Positions 11,801-21,389 of a stretch of DNA of 64,000 bases are shown one piece after another. Position 1 is the first letter of the stretch. Each line of letters opens with the position of its first letter. The notes under the pieces are model-generated. The model saw only the letters and a program-made list of their open reading frames with translations, searched no databases and was not told the origin of the DNA. Position numbers and translations under genes: made by a program. Source of the stretch: Amanita rubescens (lineage: Eukaryota > Basidiomycota > Agaricomycetes > Agaricales > Amanitaceae); contig WION01000028.1 in the NCBI GenBank assembly GCA_015039365.1, positions 62,001 to 126,000 on the forward strand, given 5' to 3'.

Positions 11801-13394
11801 CTCCTACGTCGCTAGCGCCCATCCAGTTGTCATTGGAGTCGTTATCAAGAGTGATCAGTGAGTCGGTCTCACATCTTCCTCCATCGGCATCACCAACGCT
11901 CAACTGACAGTCATCAATAGGTACCATCGATGAACTATTCATATCAGAAGAGTCGGTGAGGATGACACGCAAGTCATTTGCATCCGGAAAGTCATCATCC
12001 GCCATTGGTGAGTCGCTCTCATCGGAGTTCAACAAATCAGCAATGGTCATCCTATTCCGTTTAGGGGCCTGAGTAATTGAGGCCTCAATCTGAGGTTCTT
12101 CGCAAGGTACGGTAATCGTTTGCGGTGGCAGTGTATGCGCCAGCTTCAGAAACCACTGTGCACGTTCCCGCACTGCCTTTTCTGGAGTCCATAGGTCGGC
12201 GTCAAGAACGGCGTGCGCAATTGTATTGATTGCAACAATGCCGCAATTGAAGGAATCATTTTGATTCCCATGCTGAAGGACATCGCCAACATCCTCAGCA
12301 CGGATCTGAAGCTGTGTCCACAACCACCGCTGTGCCCCTTTCATGAAAGCGGTAGGACGTCGAGCGAAATGAGACGAGGACAGTGAGTCACCTTGCGATT
12401 TTACATCAGCTTACATCTCATTATACAAGAGTGGCTGTAGCTGCTTACCGTATCCGATTTTTTGCTCAGTAAAGTCAATAAACCCTGCAATCCAATGATT
12501 CTCATTCACATGGATCGGAAAGTAAAGTTTCTCCAGCTGATTTTCCTTGAATAAACCCTCATAGCGAGAAAGGAGCGATCGACTCTCGTTGTGACTGTGT
12601 ACATTTTGGGTCCCATTTGTGGCTATCTCATACGCAAAGCGGGAGGGTGCGACCATTACTTTGGATCTCTGCAGATTGGGATTTCTTGTGATGCGACTTG
12701 ACAGATCATCAACCATCATATCCATGTGGTCATCGTCCAACCATTCCTCCCCAAGGAGATTTGCAAGAGTCTTTGTACTACATATCCTGGAGAATAGCTT
12801 TGTATCCCAGCCAATACAAGAAAGCCGAGATATTACATCGTCCAGGACTCCCCGTGTTATTGGATCGGTTTGATATCTTCTCTTCTCACGTGCGAGCCAT
12901 TTCTGACTTTTCTTCCAGGTTTCTCTGGCTCGTGATATGTATAACATCCTTTTCCAGAATGTTAGAACCCAAAGCGGCCAGCGTACAGCATCATCATAGC
13001 GAGGATCGACAAGCGACGCCATGCCATCCAGCCATGCCTGACCAGCATGATTTCCAAGCTGGAATACGAACTCGCGCTTGGGGATCGGGCGTGAACAAAG
13101 CAATGAGATGTTTGGCCCGGGATCAGCAGGTTCTTTGCTGAACCATGCGTCGACCTTTGTCATGATGAACTGGGATGAAAGTGCGGGGAGCTGGATATCC
13201 ACGAATTGGGCAACCGGTATCTCTGGTGAAGGTAAGACATATTGGTATGCCATTGGTATATCAAAAGCGCGATCCTTAGCTTCCTCGACATTTACAGGTA
13301 TTTTGTCGTCATAGACCTTCCCACATCCGATCCACTCTGATTCCTTGAACTTGACAGTGGTGGCGAGGTCAATGATGGTTTTGTTGCTGTCCAT
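8822..13394 (-). CDS. Ulp1-like protease / DDE-like transposase fusion (1465 aa)
   Basis: Exons 13394-12449, 12391-10851, 10795-10274 and 10210-8822; introns of 57, 55 and 63 nt with consistent phase. Residues about 200-380 look like a C48 (Ulp1/SENP) cysteine protease: ENHW carries the His, GYGDSL the Asp, and GNQNDSFNCG the Gln and Cys. An acidic, Ser-rich linker follows, then a Cys/His cluster near residue 600 (DPCQVRHSVC...HLKSC) and a second (CTACQ) near 780. The last 500 residues look like an RNase-H-fold transposase with LSSDETKLF, YACDGTETE and SSEACEHIFGEAR as candidate D, D and E blocks. Ulp1 domains are known on KDZ/Zisupton-type fungal transposons, but the transposase blocks here lack the KDZ signatures I know, so I leave the family open. 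All motifs look intact, suggesting recent activity. Confidence 0.75.
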
Positions 13395-13671
13395 AGTATG
13401 ATGGAATGGGTATCTCGAGGAAGAAGAGGGTAGCCTGGCACAGATGGAGCAAAAACTGTCGTTGCCGCTACGATCACAATATCAGCAGTAGTAATATGTC
13501 TCGTGTAATCTATTTGAAATTTATTCTTTGAAGTAATATATGACATGTCTACATCTATATAACTTTCAGGATCATAGATTTACACTCTTGTACTTCAATT
13601 CAAGCATCCGCTGTTCGCAAGAAATGTGTCTGGCCAATCACTTGCAAAAAAAATACCAAAAAAAAATCAAT

Positions 13672-13749
13672 GCTTGTGCAGGAATCGAACTCAGAACCTT
13701 CCATCCCTGGATTACAGACTGTAGCAATGTACCAGTTGAACTATAGAAC
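13672..13749 (-). other. tRNA-like relic with Pol III boxes and T-run terminators
   Basis: Read on the minus strand, this stretch carries an A-box-like TAGTTCAACTGGTA and a B-box-like GAGTTCGATTCC, with a possible GTA anticodon between them. Two runs of 8-9 T follow (complement of A runs at 13658-13666 and 13646-13653). The acceptor and T stems do not pair well, so it is not a working tRNA. It is best read as a decayed tRNA gene or the head of a tRNA-derived SINE. The rest of 13400-14000 shows no gene; a repeated ttcggaca motif occurs just upstream on the minus strand. Confidence 0.5.
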
Positions 13750-13999
13750 TTGGCTAACATGTCCGAACTTTGACCTAGCATGCGTGTCATACCAAGCGCC
13801 GTGTCCGAATGGCCTGACCCAGCATTCTGGGCCAAAATCACCGTTGGCTGTCCGTATTTGCCCATTTTGTCCCCGGCCTAACGGCCGGAATCCGACAATT
13901 TCTGTCCGAATTCCGTCCCTAACATTTGTACCAATATTCCGGGGGCCTCGTGTAGTTGGCTAGTCTCCGTTGCTGACCTAATACACAGACTCATGACAA

Positions 14000-16042
14000 T
14001 CGATCTTATCGCTGCGATCGCTTACTCGCGTTGAGTCTCCAGCCGACAGCTTCGCGCAGCATGTTGAAAAAAAACAGTGCGCCGCTATTCAAGGCTGGGC
14101 TCTACGCTGGCTGAGGCTCGTAAAGGCCTCACGAAGGAAGAGATCTGAAAGGTTGAAACGTATATACGGTAGGATCTGATGTGACTATTACAATGAGTGA
14201 CTGTATTAGTGTATTGTATAGTTATAACGAACAGACTACGGATGGGCGAAGCCCCGGGAGGGACTCCCGGCCTGAAACGCTGGGGGGTCGGTGAGGCGAG
14301 CTGTGAGGGCGGGCGGGCGCCGAACAGGTGAGCCTTGCTGACCTACGGACCGCGCGTCAGGGCGGAAGGCGTAGTACGATTTGGTGCCCTTCCTTAGTAC
14401 AGACCTGTGGGAGCGAGAGAATGAGGATAGCGGAGATAGGGCAGCGAGGTGGCTAGGAGGCGACCTCGCCGCCTCGTGACTCGGCTACTCTAGAATTCAC
14501 AGCACCTGTCCAGCGTATAACGCGACCTCCAAATCCTTGCAATACGCATTTGAGACGGGATCCTCGGTTCAGATCGGCTATTCAACAATCCTCTGCTCGA
14601 CGGGAGTATCAGAAACAGGAGCCATGGAGATCAAAGAGGCAGGTACCCGTACAACGTATGTCAAATTTCAATGATACCAAGCGCGTCTATTCCCCATCCC
14701 CACGTGGACCTCATCGGACATGTTGTTCCCCAAATTCGGCTCAGAATGAACAGTACAAGGGAAATAGAAGTACCTCGGTCAAATTTTCATCCTGCGTCAG
14801 AGCGGACGACCCTAGATACACGAACCGTTGCTCCCCAGAGGGTCCATCATATATTCCTCCATCGGCAAGGCGTGCGCGCCCGGCACGTTCTCCCATTCGT
14901 ATACCAGAGATTACATGTCTAACTTGTAACTAAATGAAACGAGATTCAATGCTATCGTCGTCCGCTTTGCAGGGAAGTTTTGAAGACCTTGTCAACCTTA
15001 ACGAGAAACTGCACATAATACGCAATGGCTTCCAGCAGTGCGCATCTGGCATCGTTCTTACATCCCCGAATGACCGGGGGGGGCATAATATTGACTCTTA
15101 GGTTTCCATCTGTTTTGTATTCTGTGCCAGCGATAGTCTCAACCGATAAATAGAGACCAGCTATGTCGTCAAGTACTTTTTTAATTTCGGACCTTCGCTG
15201 GGTCTCGTTCTCGTGCCACTTGCACGCGGCCACCATGAGAGCTTGCAGAAGTTCCAGGGATGGAAGGACTTTACAATCGTCCATAAAAGGTCCAAACTCC
15301 TCTTGGAGCAAAGTGATGGGAATCGTATCAAAATCGAAGGACGATTGCAGGCGACAGCTTTTTAAGCTCAAGTTTGAAAGGTAGACGGCTTAGACAAAGG
15401 ACGGTGCACATTTTGCCATGTTGGCCAGACGCTTTCTTTCCGTTATGAGATCGCGATTCGCCGCGTTAAGAGTCATTTTCTGGAGTCGAGTCAGGATCGG
15501 GATGAAGGGAAAAGGTGAATAGAGTCCGGAGGAACGAGCAAATCATGTTTGAACGCCGAGACGGACATGGGAAACGATGCGTCAATAGGCAACATATGAA
15601 AACCATCGAAACCGTGACAGGGTAAACGACACAGATTTTTCTCAGTAACGCTCAACCCCCCACTCACCAGCGGCCGGAGCCTTCACAATTATGTGGAGGT
15701 GTTCGCCATGAGGTTGAACCGACCAATAGTGCGAGATGGACCTCCATGTTTCCAACTCTTCGATTTCCCCAAGATTCCCAAGTTTTATGTCCCTGCGAGA
15801 TTGCTTATCGTGAGTGTTAAGATCAATCGTCGACCTGTTAAGGTACGGGAGTAATCCAATGTCACTTCACTTAGCGACTCATCAATGGCGCTCACCTTCC
15901 ACAATTCTAGAGTGTGACATCCTTTAAACTATCCAGTGCTCGCTCGCTTCGTATCGATTTCTTCAAGTCGCTAACCTCATCGCCACGGTAACTGGAAAGA
16001 CGGTAACTTTGCCTTCTATGAGACACTTAAGCCTAAACACAT
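14000..16042. repeat. Segmental duplication, copy 1
   Basis: The stretch from the ttgaaaaaaaacagtgcgcc region (about 14060) to 16042 matches 21400-23250 in the same orientation, with small indels. Shared landmarks are the cagcgtataacgcgacctcc block, the ggcgtgcgcgcccggcacg block and the degenerate CRN-type reading frames. A third, shorter match lies at 18100-18540. Copy 1 has several insertions absent from copy 2, for example about 390 bp with gaagccccgggagggactcc between 14100 and 14500. Confidence 0.8.
14952..16042 (-). pseudogene. Degenerate CRN-type gene, copy 1
   Basis: Reading leftwards, it contains a broken CRN ubiquitin-like header (16042 to about 15660), with the recognisable pieces VTVFPVTV, LELWK and EHLHIIVKAP in different frames. 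A gap with no frame follows, then an open stretch of 139 codons (15371-14952) of unknown fold that includes LLQALMVAACKWHE and LEAIAYYVQFLVKVD. There is no start codon at the expected place and the header frame changes within its first 20 codons, so I call it a pseudogene. A close copy at 22177-23249 has the header's first part back in one frame. Confidence 0.5.
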
Positions 16043-16214
16043 TTGGTCACCCTCGCACGCTCTCAACGACGTTCGACCATCCATCCGCACCCCTATGACA
16101 TTCCAGCACCTACAGGCAACATTCTATTGTCTTGCTTTACATGCTCGCTGCGCTATTCCAGCTAAATCTTTTTTTCTTTCCTTTTAGCTATCAAACAGAA
16201 TCTCATATCATAAG

Positions 16215-17935
16215 CTATACATCACTGGATATTGCACCATTCGAAAGAACCACGACATCCTCAAAAGCGAGTCCACGCAAATTTGCATTCAGATTAGTGT
16301 CGCATTGAGTCTGGAGCCATGTCGTCAACGACAGAAATGCAAGGGGTTCAACTATATGCCCCATGAGATCCGTACGAAGAAAAGCTATCCCGTAGTCGAC
16401 GAGTTTAGCCGAAACGGGTCCGTGTTCCGGGGATTTTCCCTTGATTAAGTGAGATTGAACAACCTTGATCGCTTCCTGAACTGCATTCGAATCTGCTTAA
16501 TGTCAGCAGAGGAAATAGAAGTTGATTGATAAAAGCGAACCTAACTGGATCCTGTCCCAGTTGAAACCCCTCAATTTGACGTGAATGTGAAGATTAGGTT
16601 CATCTGAAGTAAAAGGGTTGCCGGTATCACCTGGGAAACAAGTGATATACTGTTCAAGGTACTTATTCAACAATTTATGTGGCGATTTCAGACCATTCCT
16701 CAGGAAGCATTCTATAAATGATATGGAGAAGCGATATCTATTGCTGGTGAGACTCGCACAGTCGAGAACGACGATTGTTACTCACCGACCCAAAAGGTAT
16801 TCTCGCATCCGTTGCTGAAGGCGATACCCTGAAGGTGTTTCCAAAACGGAAGCGGGGACGTAGCGTTCAAAGAAGCTCTTCAGTTTCGGCCAGGTGTCGA
16901 ACATCCCAAGCTCATGAAACACTTCGACTCCACCTACAGCTTCATCTAGGTCTTCCAGCAGTAGACCGTTACTTGATACAACGAGCTTGATCGGCGCTTT
17001 GGTGAAGGCTTTAGTCATTTCGCAGACTATTGATAGAAACACTTCGGGCTTGGTGGATGATATGCCGGAGGAGGGATATAATCTGGCGGCCCAATGTGCA
17101 TCGTCAAGCGCCAAAATGGGCCGTGAGTGTTGGAGATATGTGGTAATAATGTTATTGAGACGATCAATCAATATATTGAGAGCTTCATCCGAGGCGCAGC
17201 GAAGCTCGCTGATGATTCGGATAAATGGGTGCCAGCTTCCGCCGTGGGGGTTTAAACGATTGGACAACTGGAACAACAACCAAATGCGCTTATGCTTCTC
17301 CTGCAAGCACCCGTCGACTTGGATCACAAGTTGTAGGAAAAACTGGAAAACCACTATCCGCGCGGCCAGGACACTCCGAAAGACCCTAGATGCGATTTCA
17401 CTGTTTACTTGGTTCTGAGCAACACGTTCCTTGGGAGAGATGCCACGAAGATTGGAGACCCATCTCCTATCCCTAGTGGCTAACTCTAAGGCGTCTGGTA
17501 TATCTCGAATGCCAACGCCATTCGTATCCGAGGCTGCAACAATGTAGAAACCCCAGTATTTCGTGAGGCCTTCCATGACGCGCCGAGTTTTACCTGATCC
17601 AGATGCGTTGCAAATAAGCCTGCCACAATTGCGCATGAAAAAAAAAGTTCAGAGAAATTCAATATAACTACGTACATGTGTGTGTCAGCCCCGAATATCT
17701 TCGTGATTTCCTCTTCGTCACACTTTTCGAGATCGTGAAATAGAAGACTTGGGTTGCGAGTGCTATAGCTTGGTATTTGTAGACTTGTAATAAATTCATG
17801 AACATTTGGCGTAGCGTGGTCTGGAGGAGCCCAGGTGGGTAACTCGGGATTTTTCAGAAACGCTTCAATTGCTGGTTGACATGACTTGAGCATGGCTTGG
17901 ATTCGCTCATCGATTTCATCAATAGCCTGAGCCAT
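16215..17935 (-). CDS. Headerless CRN-family NTPase with truncated nuclease (522 aa)
   Basis: Exons 17935-17676, 17619-16786, 16737-16541 and 16492-16215, with 48-56 nt introns. It is a clear paralogue of the 902-aa gene at 26.0-29.2 kb, in opposite orientation. The Walker A motif (CNASGSGKTRR, near residue 90) and the acidic Walker-B-like ALDDAHWAAR are intact, followed by the family's FHELGMFDTWPKLKSF block. It lacks the N-terminal ubiquitin-like header seen in the paralogue, and the C-terminal nuclease-like region stops right after the first acidic block (LAFEDVVVL). CRN proteins are effector or conflict proteins in which an NTPase drives a nuclease. This copy may be a decayed or regulatory form. 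Confidence 0.65.
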
Positions 17936-18059
17936 GTGGAGGTCCTAGCGGGATGAAGAGAATAACGGAGTGAGACATGAAGCACTACTCCTTTCGACGA
18001 TAACCGCAACCCTCCATGATAGTCTTGGCAGGACCAACTGTGTATGCAAGCGCTCGATT

Positions 18060-18540
18060 GCACATTATATCAAGTAAGTCGCCACGATCAGCTGGTCCAG
18101 GATTTCCTTGCTTACTCGCGTCGTCTCCAGCTGACAGTTTCGTAGCATGCTGAAAAAACAGGAGCCATGGAGATCAGAGAGGCAGGTACAACGTTTCGTC
18201 GAAATATACGTTTCCTTCTCTTTCCCAAACAAATCAAGACGAACGACATGGAAGTTCGCGTCATGTTAGGATGACGGAGCCCAAACCATCTGCTCATGTT
18301 TGCATGTATGATATTCCCCAAGTGGACCTCATCGGACGCGTTGTTCTCCAAATTCGGCTCAGGATGAAGTTTTAACAGTATAAGGGACATAGAAGCGTCT
18401 CGGTCAAACCTTCATTCTACGTCAGAGCGGACGATCACCCTAGATATACGAACCGTTGATCCCCAGAGAATGCATTATATATTCTTCCATCAGCAAGGCG
18501 TGCGCGCCCGGCACGTTCTCCGCCCCCGTCCACAAACCGA
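18060..18540. repeat. Segmental duplication, partial third copy
   Basis: About 450 bp match the left part of the blocks at 14.0-16.0 and 21.4-23.2 kb. Shared text includes aacaggagccatggagat, the cgtttccttctctttcccaaac block (also in copy 2) and ggcgtgcgcgcccggcacg. The third copy ends before the degenerate CRN frames begin. Confidence 0.7.
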
Positions 18541-18837
18541 TTCCTCCGATTCTTCCCCCTCTTCATGGTCTTCGTCCTCATCCGCGATGTGCCCAGCCAG
18601 TCCCACATCCAGCGGCACCGATGTATTTTGGGCTCATTCGTACACCAGAGACTACGCCCAAGAGTTCGAGCATGCGTAGCATCAAGCGGAGTATTGGAGA
18701 CGATAATGCTTCGGGCAACCCAACATCCGTTGCTTTTCGAGCTCAACAATAGCAAAGTACCATATCTCGTCTTCCCTGACAATCGTGATAGGCAAGAATT
18801 GGCACTTGATAGTCATCCCGTTTACGAGGAGGATGAC

Positions 18838-19217
18838 ATGGGACAAACGACGGTGAACACGAATCACGAGATTATCGCTCGTGATCCAAGATTCGCCTCT
18901 CCTCTGCAACGTATACAAAGATTGAATGAGGCTTTGATCCTCCGTCGGTGCAGGAATCACGACTGCTGCACGAGGATAAGCCAAAATCTCTCAACGCTGA
19001 CGAGATTGCAGAGAGAAAAAAAGGAGGAACTAAAGCAGAACAGGCGGACTGGAGCGTTTCCCATGTGGGCAGAGCCCGCACCTCGGGGAATGCAGGACAA
19101 AGAGAGGGAAAGGGATCAGACCCAGATTCGTGGATTCGGATGAATCTCAATCCGTTTCCCGTGCTCGATATGTTACTGGCTATGAAGGGCAAATTCTCCA
19201 GTCGATTCATGGAATGA
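18838..19217 (+). CDS. Possible small hypothetical gene, weak
   Basis: A frame beginning ATGGGACAAACG at 18838 and an overlapping frame ending at 19217 (…LNPFPVLDMLLAMKGKF…) both look weakly protein-like. The second is rich in Lys, Glu and Arg and may be helical. I could not join them with a credible intron, and the opposite strand is also open, so this may not be a gene. The following 300 bases to the F-box gene hold nothing I can support. Confidence 0.2.
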
Positions 19218-19533
19218 ATGTTATATCTTCTGGACGCGTCAGCGGTATTTGACAAATTAACATGTGAGTAGACGAGAGAAGGAGAGGGGATCCTGATACA
19301 GCACGCAAATTACACATGTCCCTCCATCGGTGCGACGGTAACCATCATATCGGCCTCAATGGTCACGGTCATTGGGATGGAGTATACTAGCATTAAAACT
19401 GTGTATGCTACCTCGAAATTACAAACTAACGTATATCGAAAACGTTTAAACATCTGATTTTTGAGGGAATAACATTATATCAAGTTGTCCGGGTTAAAGA
19501 ATACTTCCGGCTAGAGGTAAAGTCTATTCTTCT

Positions 19534-21012
19534 TCACTCATTTCCATCAAGCATGATCTCTAATCCTAAGGTCTCCGCTAATTGAAGGAGGTAAATATCC
19601 CGTTCATCGAGTTTTGTGTACTGAATGTGCAGATGTTGGAGCTGATCTTGCTTGTGGAACGGAATACGGCGTGACAAGGCCATCGTACCCAATCTGCTTG
19701 GCGAACCACCCAAGCAAAAGTCCAGCGAAAGATGTGTTAGTTTGGGCAAAAGGACATTGTTTTTTGCCGATGGCATGTCCGTGAGCGGGATAAGAACAGC
19801 GTCCGTGAACATAGCCTGCGCACCCCGCCATATATTTGATATTTGCAGGTCCGTGATACTTGCGCAACTGTCGTGTTCAAGACATTCAAGGAACTCTATA
19901 TCATCGAAGCCACAGTCTTCAAGGACCATTTGGTTTAATTTGCATTTGGACCTAGAGAAGAAGCGCATGAGCTCCTCCAGAAAATCAGGTACCGCAGTTT
20001 TGAAATTGAAGAGAATGTCGGTCAAGGCAGGTAATGTGAGTCGTTCGAGAAGTGGGTTACAAATTTCGAAGACACAGAGATCCAGTTTCCGCAAGCTTCT
20101 GTTTGTGACCACTGATTCGCATGGCAAAGATTCAGGGATATCATCCATTAATTTGACCGTGAGGTCTGTTAGCTTTGAGCAGGATTGGATGATAAAGAAC
20201 GATTCCCGGGTTGGTATGGGACGATTCGCTGACAGTTGAATACGTGTCAATTGGTGCCATGGGAGGGGGGCCGAGGATATGGCGCCCTTGAAAGACCAGT
20301 ATATACTGGCTAGCTTGGGGCACGAGGCGAACGAGGCGAACGGGAATTGGGTATTTTCAGGAGCCCGCATGGTGAAGGTGCGCAGGCAAGGCATATTTCC
20401 AAGTTGAGGTAAGGAGATAGGACAGTCAAGAAATCTAAATTCGACATGCTCCCATCTTGATGCGTAGCTGGTGATTGCATTCACGAGAGCTTCACACAGT
20501 GGCTGAAAGTCACCATTTAGGCGTTCAAGTACACGCAACCTCAACGTCAGGGGAAGTTCTCCTGATCGCTTGATCCAAACGTGGGTCACATCAATAGCCT
20601 CCTCCTCCGACTTTGACTTTAGCATTGTCTTTGTAAGAGTCAAAAACAAGTCTTGCCACAGGCGTGGTATAGAGAGTGCCAGTGCACGCCACGAGGAACA
20701 GACATTACAGAGCAAGAGAGGAGCGATATTCTTGCCAGTGGAATGGTCCCCATTGGAAATTCTAGGCCATAGTGTAACTTCCGGTAAGCATTGGACAAAT
20801 ATCTCCGCAAGGACGTCTCGAGGAAGCCAATTGATAGGAAAATGTGACGTGTCCTTGGTTGGTTGTTGCAGAGTTGTGCCGCTTGCAGACTGTAATTCTT
20901 TGATCTCTTGACAGAGTTTCTGACGCTTCCACTTCACATCACCTACCAAGTAATCAGATGATGTGATTAAGGTGCCATAGAGACTACACTTACAATACCC
21001 TGAGCCATCCAT
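19534..21012 (-). CDS. F-box protein with leucine-rich-like repeats (475 aa)
   Basis: The N-terminal third holds a typical basidiomycete F-box-like motif: LPRDVLAEIFVQCLP, then LLLCNVCSSWRALALSIPRLW. F-box proteins link substrates to SCF ubiquitin ligase through Skp1. The rest shows irregular leucine-rich repeats (for example LRKLDLCVFEIC, LPALTDILFNF and LPKLTHLSLDFCLG) that would form the substrate-binding solenoid. The whole span 19534-21012 is open, but a 51-nt segment (20943-20993) has a perfect gtaagt donor, a ctgat branch site and a ggtag acceptor. Because 51 is divisible by three and stop-free, the intron is invisible to frame tests. I expect it is spliced (exon 1 20994-21012, exon 2 19534-20942). 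Such F-box/LRR genes are expanded and variable in Agaricomycetes. Confidence 0.85.
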   Translation of the reverse strand: MDGSGYCKCSLYGTLITSSDYLVGDVKWKRQKLCQEIKELQSASGTTLQQPTKDTSHFPINWLPRDVLAEIFVQCLPEVTLWPRISNGDHSTGKNIAPLLLCNVCSSWRALALSIPRLWQDLFLTLTKTMLKSKSEEEAIDVTHVWIKRSGELPLTLRLRVLERLNGDFQPLCEALVNAITSYASRWEHVEFRFLDCPISLPQLGNMPCLRTFTMRAPENTQFPFASFASCPKLASIYWSFKGAISSAPLPWHQLTRIQLSANRPIPTRESFFIIQSCSKLTDLTVKLMDDIPESLPCESVVTNRSLRKLDLCVFEICNPLLERLTLPALTDILFNFKTAVPDFLEELMRFFSRSKCKLNQMVLEDCGFDDIEFLECLEHDSCASITDLQISNIWRGAQAMFTDAVLIPLTDMPSAKNNVLLPKLTHLSLDFCLGGSPSRLGTMALSRRIPFHKQDQLQHLHIQYTKLDERDIYLLQLAETLGLEIMLDGNE

Positions 21013-21389
21013 ACCTGTTCGCTTCTTGATGGGAATGGCAACCTAATAGTATTCTATGGAGGAACATAAATCAAGGGAAAGAAATAGAGATAGAAACGTA
21101 AACACACCTCTCGTATATCACAGCGTTGTCATGACCTGACGCCGTCAAGGGTCCGTGAGAAAGAAAATCCCTTATCTCGGCTGTCCTATCGTCCAGCATT
21201 CAGGGATGTATTACTAGACAAAATGCACCGTCTCCGTCACCCACAGATCAAGCTCAAGGCCGGTACTAGCCCATAGTGCGACTCTGGCAGGACGAACCCT
21301 TCACATCAACGCGCGCTGGCAAGGCGTTTCTATTGTATCACATATTATTATTTCAAATGGCATCTGCAAGCGCTAGATTCAAGCTGGTC

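Noticed and set aside
14550..14933. Plus-strand open frames of 80-130 codons repeated in the duplicated blocks (also 21700-21989 and 18470-18680)
   Set aside because: They are Arg/Ser/Pro-rich, change frame between copies and have no start in common, so repeat-derived frames rather than a conserved gene are more likely.
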